Source: Robiginitalea aestuariiviva (GTDB taxonomy: Bacteria; Bacteroidota; Bacteroidia; Flavobacteriales; Flavobacteriaceae). From it: 64,000 nucleotides of DNA. Positions 42,066-50,663 of this stretch are shown here, piece by piece. The position numbers and the translations under genes were made by a program. How positions within the stretch are numbered: position 1 is the first letter of the stretch; every line of letters starts with the position of its first letter. The notes beneath the pieces were generated by a model that was not told the origin of the DNA, searched no databases, and saw nothing but the letters and a program-made list of their open reading frames with translations. The DNA is taken from positions 74,608 to 138,607 of the forward strand of contig NZ_JARPUQ010000002.1 of assembly GCF_029537735.1 (NCBI RefSeq), in the 5' to 3' direction.

Positions 42066-42073
42066 CAAAGGTA
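42066..42073 (-). promoter_or_regulatory. rlmB -7 element (TACCTTTG), 5 bases from the ATG
   Basis: The minus-strand TACCTTTG is an exact TAnnTTTG match. It is separated from the rlmB ATG only by CCCCC, so the transcript is predicted to be leaderless. Confidence 0.5.
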
Positions 42074-42145
42074 CGCTAATTTCACCGCCGTTGGTTAGCG
42101 TACACGGGGGGATTTGAAGCGTAAATCAGGGCAAAAGCCGAAGCT

Positions 42146-43504
42146 TTAGAGGTTGGGAACCTCTATGCCCAGGGCTTCAATTTCCGGGGCATCCCTGTTG
42201 TGATGGTAGCCCCGCCAGAAGAAGCCGGTAGCGTTAAATTTCCATACCACTTCCTTGTCGCGGGTCACTTCCCAGTATCCGAAATCCCCTTCGGTAATCA
42301 GGATATTGCCATTGGGGAGGGGTACTGCCCCGGAAACCTTTCCGGAATACAGGTCAGGGTCTGTAAAACTCCAGAGCACCTGGGGCTCATTGTCTGCCCC
42401 TGCCTCCAGGGCGTATGTTGCCGGCAGCTCCAGTTCGTAAACCGTAGATTGATTAATGTCATTCCCGTTGGAGAAGATCAGTAATTTGCCCTGGTCCTCC
42501 CCGCGGAGTAAGTTCGGGTAATGGTTGTTGTGGAACAGGCGGGTTCCAGCCTGGTTTCTGTACGCTTCCGGATTACCAAAGCGGTAAATCAGGTCACCTC
42601 CTTTGCCATAGGCCCCGCCCGTAGAGCCGGCAGCTTCTGCCGTGGTGGTACTGTGGTCAATAACCCATACCTCGGAAAAGAAGTTGGCACTTATAAAAAT
42701 GGCGTCATTGACCGGGTCGTAGGCAATGGCGTTGGCATGCATGATATCCCCGTTGGGTTGCTCCCAGGTATCGGCCTCGGCCACATAGTTCAGGTCAATG
42801 CGCCCGGGATTTTCTGCAATACTTCCGTAATTGGCTTTTTCAGGATCGTGTTCCTGTATTAAGTGGTCCCAGGCGTGCCATTCCCAAACGATAGTATTGG
42901 TGTTCGGATCCACCTCAATAACCGCCTCGGGATAAACATCTATGTCTACTGAACTTCCTGCATCCAGGGCTTGCTGGGCCGTCCTTTTTTCCCAAACCAG
43001 GGCAATAATATTGCCGTTGGGCAGTAATTCGATGTCGTGGTGGGTTTCGGCATCCGGAGAGGAGTACAGGAAGTCCCATTCCACCGTGCCATCGGGGGCT
43101 ACAAATTGCAAGCGGCCACCTTTTCCGCCAAAACGAATCTGGGGGTCATCGGACTCCAGTGAGGCCAGAAGCCGACCGTCGGGCAAAAGCACTACATCGT
43201 TGCCGATGTTGTTGGTCAGTTCCCACTCATAAAGAAGCCTGGCTTCCTTGTCCATCAGGTAGACCCGGTTGGCCCCTGCATCATTGACCAGGATAAGATT
43301 GTTGTCTACCCTGGCCGAATTCAGCATTTCCACAGTGCCCACAGGCGTGAAGTCCTGAGGGTTTTCCCCATCGGGGTCGTTCGGATTGGAAGGGTCCGGG
43401 TCCTGTTGGACTACTTCGGGCTCTTCCAGGGTATTGTCAGAACACGCGGTGGCCCATCCCCCCAGGAAGCAGAGCACCACAAAAGCTCTTATTGTGTTTT
43501 TCAT
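42146..43504 (-). CDS. arylsulfotransferase-like (ASST/quinoprotein-fold) lipoprotein
   Basis: The 452-aa predicted surface or periplasmic lipoprotein has lipobox GWATAC (Cys21), then a Pro/Asp/Asn linker (DPDPSNPNDPDGENPQ). A repeated propeller-like pattern follows: VLLPDGRLLASL, ETHHDIELLPNGNIIALVWE, DIMHANAIAYD, LFHNNHYPNLL and PLPNGNILITEGDFGYWEVT. This matches the bacterial arylsulfotransferase-type beta-propeller, whose characterised members move sulfate between phenols. A role as an enzyme here is unproven. It is the last gene of the run downstream of SusC/SusD. Confidence 0.8.
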   Translation of the reverse strand: MKNTIRAFVVLCFLGGWATACSDNTLEEPEVVQQDPDPSNPNDPDGENPQDFTPVGTVEMLNSARVDNNLILVNDAGANRVYLMDKEARLLYEWELTNNIGNDVVLLPDGRLLASLESDDPQIRFGGKGGRLQFVAPDGTVEWDFLYSSPDAETHHDIELLPNGNIIALVWEKRTAQQALDAGSSVDIDVYPEAVIEVDPNTNTIVWEWHAWDHLIQEHDPEKANYGSIAENPGRIDLNYVAEADTWEQPNGDIMHANAIAYDPVNDAIFISANFFSEVWVIDHSTTTAEAAGSTGGAYGKGGDLIYRFGNPEAYRNQAGTRLFHNNHYPNLLRGEDQGKLLIFSNGNDINQSTVYELELPATYALEAGADNEPQVLWSFTDPDLYSGKVSGAVPLPNGNILITEGDFGYWEVTRDKEVVWKFNATGFFWRGYHHNRDAPEIEALGIEVPNL

Positions 43505-43556
43505 AGCAGTACATAAAGGGAAGTGGTTTTGTTCCGGAATATTTCCGGTACGAGCC

Positions 43557-44300
43557 TTACTGGTTCAGAAACTGGATAATGCGAACCAGGTCTGCCTGAT
43601 CCTTAACATCCAGATTGTTTTCTTTGAGATAGGCTTTGATGGCATCCTTGCGGGCCGGGTCCAGGCGGTATATAGCGCCTTTTCGCTGGTCCAGTTCGTC
43701 AATGCGGTTTACGCCGGCTTTCTGCACGTAGTATTCTTCAAACTGCGCAAAGCGGCTGGGCGTAGCTTTAACAAAGGAGTTTGCAGCCGGGGCGCCTTCC
43801 GTGAATTTTACCCGGATCCGTTTGTAGAGCGTAAAGTTAGGCCCTTCCGCCAGCACACTCAGGTAGCCGTTCAGGGTATTGTTGTTGCGGTCGATAAAGG
43901 TTTTGAAACTCATCGGGTTCCCGTCTACCAGGATGGCGATATTTTTATCCCGGCCCAGGGCGCGAATGCCTTCTTCCAGCAGGGATTGTTTGATTTCAAT
44001 CTCTTCGTTCAGGGCATTGTAGCGGTAGAAAACGGTACCCATATCTTCCTCTTTGTACAGGAGCTGGGTAGGTTTAAAGGTATTACTGGTATAGGGAGAG
44101 CCCTGGAATTCCTCCAGGTTAAAAGAGCGTTTGGCATTCGCATCGGTTACCGGCCCGAGCAGGGTTGAGATCGCTCCGGCCGTAGCCCCCTGTGCGGCGC
44201 CACCGGAAGACATATTGGTGGCAATCTGCCCGGTAAATTGCGCCATGGCGCTACCTGTAATACATACGAAAGCGGTAAGAGTCAAGTGTTTCAAGTTCAT
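43557..44300 (-). CDS. exported protein of unknown function
   Basis: No family was recognised. The 247-aa product has a signal peptide ending near GSAMAQ (about 21). It continues with a Gly/Ala/Ser-rich segment (NMSSGGAAQGATAGAI) and a mixed domain: SFNLEEFQGSPYTSNTFKP, GTVFYRYNALNEEIEI and LDPARKDAIKAYLKENNLDV. It lies between the FG-GAP and ASST-like genes with gaps of 29 and 52 bases, so co-transcription is likely. Confidence 0.7.
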   Translation of the reverse strand: MNLKHLTLTAFVCITGSAMAQFTGQIATNMSSGGAAQGATAGAISTLLGPVTDANAKRSFNLEEFQGSPYTSNTFKPTQLLYKEEDMGTVFYRYNALNEEIEIKQSLLEEGIRALGRDKNIAILVDGNPMSFKTFIDRNNNTLNGYLSVLAEGPNFTLYKRIRVKFTEGAPAANSFVKATPSRFAQFEEYYVQKAGVNRIDELDQRKGAIYRLDPARKDAIKAYLKENNLDVKDQADLVRIIQFLNQ

Positions 44301-44329
44301 GTGTACAATTTTTCCTAAAAATACAATAA

Positions 44330-47300
44330 TTAATGTTTTACGAGCTTTTGCTCCTTTTTATTTGGTTGAAATTTCCATAATTCCGGTCGATTGTTGTTGC
44401 GACCGCTCAGTAAATAGGTGTTCCCACCGGATCGAATGGTTTTCAGGGACTTAACATTGCCCTGCAGGTACAGCCCGGACTGGTTTTGGGGGATGGGGCG
44501 GTAGGTACCGTCCCCCTGGCTTTCCAGCACCCATCCGGAAAGGGCATCCAGCCTTGGGGTTTCTACTTCGGTTTCATAAATATTCCCGGCCAGGATCAGG
44601 TCTTCCAGGCCATCCCCGTTCAGGTCTGCCGGCACCACGGCCATAAGCGGAATAAACTGGGCCTCGACAGGGAGGGCAGCCGTCTGGAATTTTCCGCCCC
44701 CCTGGTTTAGGAGGAGGAGGGAGGCAAAGCCGGTGGCTTCCCGTTCGTAACTCTCCTCCAGGGCACTGCCGTATACGTCTTCCAGGCTGGCACTTGCAAA
44801 GGAACTGTAGCTGGGGAATTTTTCGGCAATAAAGGGCATTTGCTGGGAAGAGCATTCCCGGCCCCTGACGGGCACATATTCTCCGTGGTATTTCTTACTT
44901 AAAACGATGTCCAGGGTGCCGTTCTGGTCAAAGTCCGTGGCGAAGACCTTAAAGGGTTTGTCCGGGCTGGCGCTGAATTTCATATTCAGCCCCACATTCC
45001 CCAGAACGTAATCCGGCAGGCCGTCTGCATTGGCATCGGTTTCGGTTACGGAAAACCACCACCCCCGGTCGGCAACCCCCATTTGGCTGGGGTCCATTTG
45101 TTCGAATCCATTGTCGGTATTCCGGAAAAAGCCCACGGGGGTCCATTCCCCGGCGGCGATCAGATCCATGCGGCCGTCCCCGTCAAAATCGGTGGGCAAT
45201 AGGGTATTTATAATACCGAAGTCCCTAAGGGCCGGGGCTTGGGAATCGGTTACGTCGGTCAGGATGCCCTCCCGGTTTTCCAGCAATAGGGAAGGGGCAT
45301 GCCGGGGATAATTCCGGGCCAGGATGCGGTTGCCTACCACCAGGTCGGGGTCCCCGTCGGTATCAAAGTCGATTACGGCCACGGTCTTACCGCTGTCCGT
45401 GCCCAGCTGGTGTGCCTCCCGGGTGTCGCGGGTAAAACGGCCCTGCCCATCATTTAGGTAGATCCGGTCGCGATACAGGGAAGATTCGGTGGCAAAGGCA
45501 TTACCACCACTGACCACATACAGGTCCAGGTCTCCGTCCGAATCCAGGTCAAAAAAGGCGGCCTCCATATCCTCGTAAGTGCGGTCGTCCTCAAAGGCGC
45601 TGGCATCTCCCTTGCGGTACCCGGTGGCGGTTTTCAGGAGCAGGGTGCCCGGTTGCCCGGAGGCTCCTCCGTAGTAGAGGTCTTCCATGCCATCCCCGTT
45701 TACATCCCCGGAGGCGATATACGGGCCAAAGTTAGATTGTTTATAGGGCAGGAGGATTTCAGTGGCAAAATCGTCGTAGGGGTTTTCCGTGTGGGCGAGG
45801 TCAATGCCCAAGCCCGCCGGGTCTTCCTGTGTAAACATAGGTGAGGGAGCAGGGGAGGAGGGAGCCGTTTGCGCTTCCGCAGCCCGGAGTTCCAGGGTTT
45901 GGTTCGCAGCAACATCCTTTAAGAGGGTCACCCGCCCGTCCGGCCAGTCGGCCCGCAGGCTGTCCACACGGGTATCCGGGCCCAGGCCAAAGAGGGCGAT
46001 GGGTTCCTGGGCAGAACGGTACCCGCGTACCCGGCGCAGTTCTACCAACTGTACTTTCCCATTGTGGTAAGCTGTTACTTTGGGAAAGGTCTCTGAATGC
46101 GGCCCTTTAGCGGCAACCTTCAGGTAGTTGCCACGCCCTTGTTCCCGACTCTGGTTGCGATACACCAGGGCGGTTTCGTCCATATTGTTTACGATCAGGT
46201 CCGGGTCTCCGTCGTTGTCCAGGTCGCCCAGGGCGGCCCCGTTGCTGAAGGTCAGGTCTCCCAGGCCCCAGCTGGCCCCGTTTTCGGGGAAGGCAAAATT
46301 TCCCCGGTTCTCAAAGAGCAGGTTGGGGAGTTTCTCGGAAGGCATGCTGTTGTAGAGTTCCTGCTTTACGGACAGGGGTACGTTATCCCCGTATTGCTGG
46401 CGGGCCGCATATACCCGTTGTTGCAAATCGTTGTCCAGGGCATAGCGGCGATAACCGTTGGTGATATAGATGTCCTTATCCGCATCCAGGTCGTAGTCCG
46501 CCATGAGTACGGACCAGCTCCAGTCCGTACTGGCGGTGCCGGTAAGCTGGGCAATGTTGCTGTAGTGGTTGTTCCCCTGGTTCAGTTGCAAGGAATTGTA
46601 CATATACTGGTACTGGAACCCGGACTGGTTCACCAGGAAATCGAACCGCTGCGTATTCATGGAGGCCATAAGGGTCTTGGAGCGGTAATGGTCGCTGGAG
46701 GCCATATCCAGTACAAAGATGTCCTGCAGGGCATCGTTGTTTATGTCCGCCAAGTCGATTCCCATCCCGTAATAGGAAATTTGCTGGGTGTAGTCCTTGA
46801 TGTGGTCTTTAAAGGTGCCATCACCCTGGTTGATAAAGAGGGCATCGGGCAGGTAGTAATCGCTGGCAATGTAAATATCGTCCAGGCCGTCCGAATTCAT
46901 ATCCGCCACCAGCAGACCAAGCCCGAAGATGGGTCTTTGGATCCCGGCCTCCCGGCTTACCTCCGTAAAGCCGTCCCCATCGTTCCGATACAGGTGGGAA
47001 CTGTTAAAGTAAGGCGCTTCCGGGTTGCGTTTCAGCAATTCCTGCAATTGCACGGGGTCTACCCCGTAGTACTCGTTTTCGTTCATCACTATGGCATCCA
47101 GGTCGCCGTCCCGGTCGTAATCAAAAAAGGCCGTTTGGGTGCTTATGCCCATATCCGCCAGACCATAGGCTTCGGCCACTTCGGTGAAGGTGCCATCCTG
47201 CTGGTTCAGAAAAAGCAGGTTCTTGCGCCGTAGCCGCGGGTTGGGTCCGCCCTGGGAGACATAGATGTCCAGCCACCCGTCTCCGTTCAGGTCTGCGAAG

Positions 47301-47707
47301 GTTACCCCATTGGACCATTGTTTACCCTGATTGATGCCGGCAGTTTCCGAAACGTCTTCGAAGGTGAGGTTACCCTTATTAAAATACAGGCGATTGGGCA
47401 CCTGGTTCCCGCAGAAAAAAACGTCCAGCAAACCGTCATTGTTCAGGTCTGCCACACCCACCCCGGCACCATTATAGAAATAGTCGTAATTAAAAAGGTT
47501 TTCCAGGGTTCCTACATTCTCCTGGATGCGGTTTTCGAAGGTAATACCACTGCTTTCCGGGGCTACTTGTGTAAATACCGGCTCAGTATTAAGTGTTTCC
47601 GCTGTGGACTCGACACGTGAGGTATCCTGCTCGGAACATCCCAGGGATGCCAATAAAAAACATAAACTCCAAAAGAAGCTAATTCGTTTCAGGGCGCTTT
47701 TCGCCAT
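44330..47707 (-). CDS. giant FG-GAP/VCBS and ASPIC-UnbV repeat lipoprotein
   Basis: The 1125-aa predicted surface lipoprotein has lipobox LLASLGC (about Cys24). The body is a tandem beta-propeller array with at least 14 Asp/Asn/Gly calcium-type motifs, such as DLNNDGLLD, DYDRDGDLD, DINNDALQD and DLNGDGLED. In the middle, near residue 540-630, lies an ASPIC/UnbV domain (GNYLKVAAKGPHSE, LRADWPDGRVTLLKDV). Repeats resume after it. It has no enzymatic motif and resembles CRTAC1-type adhesion or binding proteins. An ATG at 47731 would add 8 residues. It follows a terminator, so it may have its own promoter. Confidence 0.85.
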   Translation of the reverse strand: MAKSALKRISFFWSLCFLLASLGCSEQDTSRVESTAETLNTEPVFTQVAPESSGITFENRIQENVGTLENLFNYDYFYNGAGVGVADLNNDGLLDVFFCGNQVPNRLYFNKGNLTFEDVSETAGINQGKQWSNGVTFADLNGDGWLDIYVSQGGPNPRLRRKNLLFLNQQDGTFTEVAEAYGLADMGISTQTAFFDYDRDGDLDAIVMNENEYYGVDPVQLQELLKRNPEAPYFNSSHLYRNDGDGFTEVSREAGIQRPIFGLGLLVADMNSDGLDDIYIASDYYLPDALFINQGDGTFKDHIKDYTQQISYYGMGIDLADINNDALQDIFVLDMASSDHYRSKTLMASMNTQRFDFLVNQSGFQYQYMYNSLQLNQGNNHYSNIAQLTGTASTDWSWSVLMADYDLDADKDIYITNGYRRYALDNDLQQRVYAARQQYGDNVPLSVKQELYNSMPSEKLPNLLFENRGNFAFPENGASWGLGDLTFSNGAALGDLDNDGDPDLIVNNMDETALVYRNQSREQGRGNYLKVAAKGPHSETFPKVTAYHNGKVQLVELRRVRGYRSAQEPIALFGLGPDTRVDSLRADWPDGRVTLLKDVAANQTLELRAAEAQTAPSSPAPSPMFTQEDPAGLGIDLAHTENPYDDFATEILLPYKQSNFGPYIASGDVNGDGMEDLYYGGASGQPGTLLLKTATGYRKGDASAFEDDRTYEDMEAAFFDLDSDGDLDLYVVSGGNAFATESSLYRDRIYLNDGQGRFTRDTREAHQLGTDSGKTVAVIDFDTDGDPDLVVGNRILARNYPRHAPSLLLENREGILTDVTDSQAPALRDFGIINTLLPTDFDGDGRMDLIAAGEWTPVGFFRNTDNGFEQMDPSQMGVADRGWWFSVTETDANADGLPDYVLGNVGLNMKFSASPDKPFKVFATDFDQNGTLDIVLSKKYHGEYVPVRGRECSSQQMPFIAEKFPSYSSFASASLEDVYGSALEESYEREATGFASLLLLNQGGGKFQTAALPVEAQFIPLMAVVPADLNGDGLEDLILAGNIYETEVETPRLDALSGWVLESQGDGTYRPIPQNQSGLYLQGNVKSLKTIRSGGNTYLLSGRNNNRPELWKFQPNKKEQKLVKH

Positions 47708-47808
47708 GGACGGATATGGTGATGACTGCATGTTATGCTGGGGGTTGCTTTGGGGCTCCTAATTTAAGCATAATGGCGGTATCGGGCACGGGCCAAAGCG
47801 TTAAAAAC

Positions 47809-47838
47809 AAAAAGCCACCTCTTGGGGAGGTGGCTTTT
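47809..47838 (-). terminator. rho-independent terminator after the SusCD-lipoprotein operon
   Basis: The perfect stem AGCCACCTC / GAGGTGGCT (47813-47821 with 47827-47835) has a five-base loop and an A-rich left flank that reads as a T-run on the minus strand. It lies 34 bases past the lipoprotein stop and separates it from the FG-GAP gene. Confidence 0.9.
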
Positions 47839-47868
47839 CTTTTATTCCGGGTTATCCCGGGTTGGAAA

Positions 47869-48813
47869 TTAATCCTTACAGAAATCGATGGTGATAGGGC
47901 CGGCAGAAACTCCGGTGTATCCACCTACTACATTTCCATTGGGAGTAATGATCTCAAATCCGATTTCACCGTAGAAATCTCCGGGGAAATACCAGTCGGC
48001 AGTCTGGGTGCCTACAGGAATAGTAATCGTTCCTGTTCCGCTGAAACCGTCGTTGGCGGTACAATCGGCGCTACCCAGGAAGGTGCCGGCAGCGCTTCCG
48101 TAAGGAGAGCACATACCTACTTCCAGTACGGTGCCGTCGTCCAGTGTAACGGTAATACCATCCCCTCCACCACCAGTGGTGGTCTGCCAACCATCTCCAT
48201 AGGAGTCGGTCATGTTGATAGTCCAAACGCCGGGTGTCGGAGCTTTGGGCGGACATACCACAGTGGCAGTGTACAGGAAGGGTGAACGGAAGAAGGAACC
48301 GGTCAGGGTTCCGGAGTTGTCATCGTTAGAGAAACGACGGCCGTCGGTCATTACCAGTTCGAAACGAATGGTAAACTGGTCGGAGCCATCTACATCTGCG
48401 TTGGAAATCGGCAGGGCTGCTACCAGTTCCGGCAGGGTGATCTCATAGGTAGTACGCGGCAACCCGAATTCACCAATGGTAAAGGTAGAGGCATCCAGGG
48501 TGGCAGCCAGTACTTCTCCGGTGTCCAGATCGGGTTCTCCGTCGGCAACGGTGTTGTCGCGGAAACCTACGAATACGTCAATGGCGGATACGAGGGCGCC
48601 GTTTTCCTGATCCTGTACCTCGAGAGTTACCCCGAAGTAGGATGAGTCATTCCCAATCGGAATTTCGTCGGAAAGTACGCTGATGGTACGCAGGATGGCG
48701 CCACGCTGTTCCTGAGAAATGATATCATCAAACACCGTTTCTCCGTCTTCACAGCCTGTCTGCAAAAAGAGCAGGCCTGAAAACAATCCTATTAAAAATT
48801 TATACTTCTTCAT
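47869..48813 (-). CDS. SusCD-linked lipoprotein with DSYGDGW domain
   Basis: The 314-aa predicted outer-membrane lipoprotein has lipobox FLQTGC (Cys21). Residues about 40-190 form a beta-rich domain (RTISVLSDEIPIGN, GVTLEVQDQENGA). From about 192 a second domain contains INMTDSYGDGWQTTTGGGGDG, ITVTLDDG, and cysteines at CSPYG, DC and FCKD that may pair. The DSYGDGW signature recurs in Bacteroidota surface proteins. It is the third gene after susC and susD, 17 bases after susD, and is probably a surface ligand-binding component. Confidence 0.78.
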   Translation of the reverse strand: MKKYKFLIGLFSGLLFLQTGCEDGETVFDDIISQEQRGAILRTISVLSDEIPIGNDSSYFGVTLEVQDQENGALVSAIDVFVGFRDNTVADGEPDLDTGEVLAATLDASTFTIGEFGLPRTTYEITLPELVAALPISNADVDGSDQFTIRFELVMTDGRRFSNDDNSGTLTGSFFRSPFLYTATVVCPPKAPTPGVWTINMTDSYGDGWQTTTGGGGDGITVTLDDGTVLEVGMCSPYGSAAGTFLGSADCTANDGFSGTGTITIPVGTQTADWYFPGDFYGEIGFEIITPNGNVVGGYTGVSAGPITIDFCKD

Positions 48814-48830
48814 TGATGTCTTTATTTTAA

Positions 48831-50636
48831 TTAGTTAGCAACAGGGAACGTCGGGCTGGCAGGGTTGGTATCCCAGAATACCTGCTCGGTCAGCGTTGCC
48901 TTTTGCGAGAGATTCGGATTGGTGATTACTTCGTTCTGCGGCAGCAGGAAGGTCCGCGGGAACGGCCCCGGGTTCGGTTCCCAGTTGGGTACCAGGGTGG
49001 TCGGATATCCGCTCAAACGGTAGAAGGTCCATGCTTCAGTAGATCCACCATACATGGTGGTGAAATACTGCTCGGCCAGGATATTCCATTTGGCAGTGTT
49101 ATCGCCGGCGTTGAAAGCTGCCTGTAAACCTGCAATGAAGTCATCTACGTCGGTGCTGGTCGGTACCAGGTCTCCGGCCACTTCCGGGTCGGTAACTACT
49201 CCAGTAGCGGAATCGAAGGTGCTAGAATCCAACAGGGCTCCAGCATTAAAGTTGGGATCCACAAAGGATTGCACTTTCTCGATGGACTTCCGAAGGCCTG
49301 CCTCCATAAAGGTAGCGGCATCTCCGGTGTTACCCGCATTCATGGCCATATAGGCGCGCCAGAAATCAACATAGGAGGAAAGGAAAATCGGCTCAATACC
49401 TGCGCCGCCGGCTCCCTGGCCAAGGCCTACGCCATCGTCGTTCTGATTGTATTCAAAATCGAAGGTCCCATCGGTTTGCTCCTGGATGGTACCGTTGCGG
49501 AACAGATCTGCATCGAATTTCCCACCTGCAGGGTATACACCAACTGCGGTACGCAGAAAGTTGTCGGGAGGGGTCCCTTCATCGTTTCCGTGGGTACGAC
49601 CCCAGTAACCTTCCGGTACGGCACAATAGGTGTAACCACCATCCTGGAAGTGCTGCGGGGGAACCACCAGGGAACACGCCAGCGTTTCTTCGTTAGGATC
49701 GGCATCCGCACCGGGCGTTTCGCCTACCTGACGGTAGAAGTAGTAACGAATCCGGGGATCGTTGTTGTTCAGCATGGTTTCCATCATCCAGTTGGACTGG
49801 TAGATATTCGCCCCGGAAGGGGTGTAATCTGCAGCGTAATCCGGGTGGCGGTCATCCGGCTGCAATTCGCTGGTACCGTAGGTGATCTGGAAATCATCTT
49901 CGATATCGGAAATGTAGTTACCGCCGGAAATCACGGAATTGAATGCGGAAACGTTCCCGGTAGTGTAGTACACTTTCAAGCGGATGGTGTTGATTAACTT
50001 CACCCACTTGTCGGTGTCACCGTTATAGAAGATGTCTGCTGCACCCTGAGCACTGGGACCGGCAGCAAGCAAAGCCTCTGCTTCGTTTAACAGACCCATG
50101 GCGCTGTTATATACATCTTGTCCGTTGTCCAAAAGAGGGGCAGGGAAGTCGGTCGGGTTTCCGGCCTGGCTAAAGGCTGCCGCACCGAGGAAGTCTACCA
50201 ATTGGATCAGGGAGTGGGCGTAAAGGGTTTTGGCTACACCCAGGTGGAAGGCGAAGCCAACTTCAGAGTTGGCATCAATGGCTTCCAGCGCCTGAAGGTT
50301 GGTCAGGATACCTACACTTACCCCATCCCCAACGCCGTTACCTCCACTGGAGTAAACGCGGGACCATACCCCGTTCAGGGTAGATCCGGGATAGTTGTTA
50401 AAGTAGTCCCGTCCGCCCATGTAGTCGATGCGCACCAGTTCGCCGGAGCGGTCGCTCAGCACCTGTTGGTTGGTTCCATAGGCCAGCTGAATGGACGTTA
50501 AAAGCAGATTGGGATCTGCCTGGTCGGGAGAGAGGTCGTTCGGACTTACGCGCAAGTCCAGCTCCGTCGTTTCGCAGGAATTAAGAAAGCCCCCTACGAG
50601 AACGAAAATCGCAATATATTTTAATACTCTTTTCAT
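48831..50636 (-). CDS. SusD/RagB-family outer-membrane lipoprotein
   Basis: This lid-type substrate-binding lipoprotein works with the SusC-type transporter. The 601-aa product has lipobox GGFLNSC (Cys19) followed by ELDLRVSPNDLSPDQADPNLLL, and the family-typical helices (LGVAKTLYAHSLIQLVDFLGA, IFYNGDTDKWVKLINTIRLK). The C-terminus has YFTTMYGGSTEAWTFYRLSGYP. This fits the SusD-like_2 branch. The substrate cannot be inferred. The frame is open to an ATG at 50657, but the ATG at 50636 gives the better lipoprotein signal. It is 27 bases after susC. Confidence 0.9.
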   Translation of the reverse strand: MKRVLKYIAIFVLVGGFLNSCETTELDLRVSPNDLSPDQADPNLLLTSIQLAYGTNQQVLSDRSGELVRIDYMGGRDYFNNYPGSTLNGVWSRVYSSGGNGVGDGVSVGILTNLQALEAIDANSEVGFAFHLGVAKTLYAHSLIQLVDFLGAAAFSQAGNPTDFPAPLLDNGQDVYNSAMGLLNEAEALLAAGPSAQGAADIFYNGDTDKWVKLINTIRLKVYYTTGNVSAFNSVISGGNYISDIEDDFQITYGTSELQPDDRHPDYAADYTPSGANIYQSNWMMETMLNNNDPRIRYYFYRQVGETPGADADPNEETLACSLVVPPQHFQDGGYTYCAVPEGYWGRTHGNDEGTPPDNFLRTAVGVYPAGGKFDADLFRNGTIQEQTDGTFDFEYNQNDDGVGLGQGAGGAGIEPIFLSSYVDFWRAYMAMNAGNTGDAATFMEAGLRKSIEKVQSFVDPNFNAGALLDSSTFDSATGVVTDPEVAGDLVPTSTDVDDFIAGLQAAFNAGDNTAKWNILAEQYFTTMYGGSTEAWTFYRLSGYPTTLVPNWEPNPGPFPRTFLLPQNEVITNPNLSQKATLTEQVFWDTNPASPTFPVAN

Positions 50637-50663
50637 AATTACTGTAGTCATTAACAATTTTTA

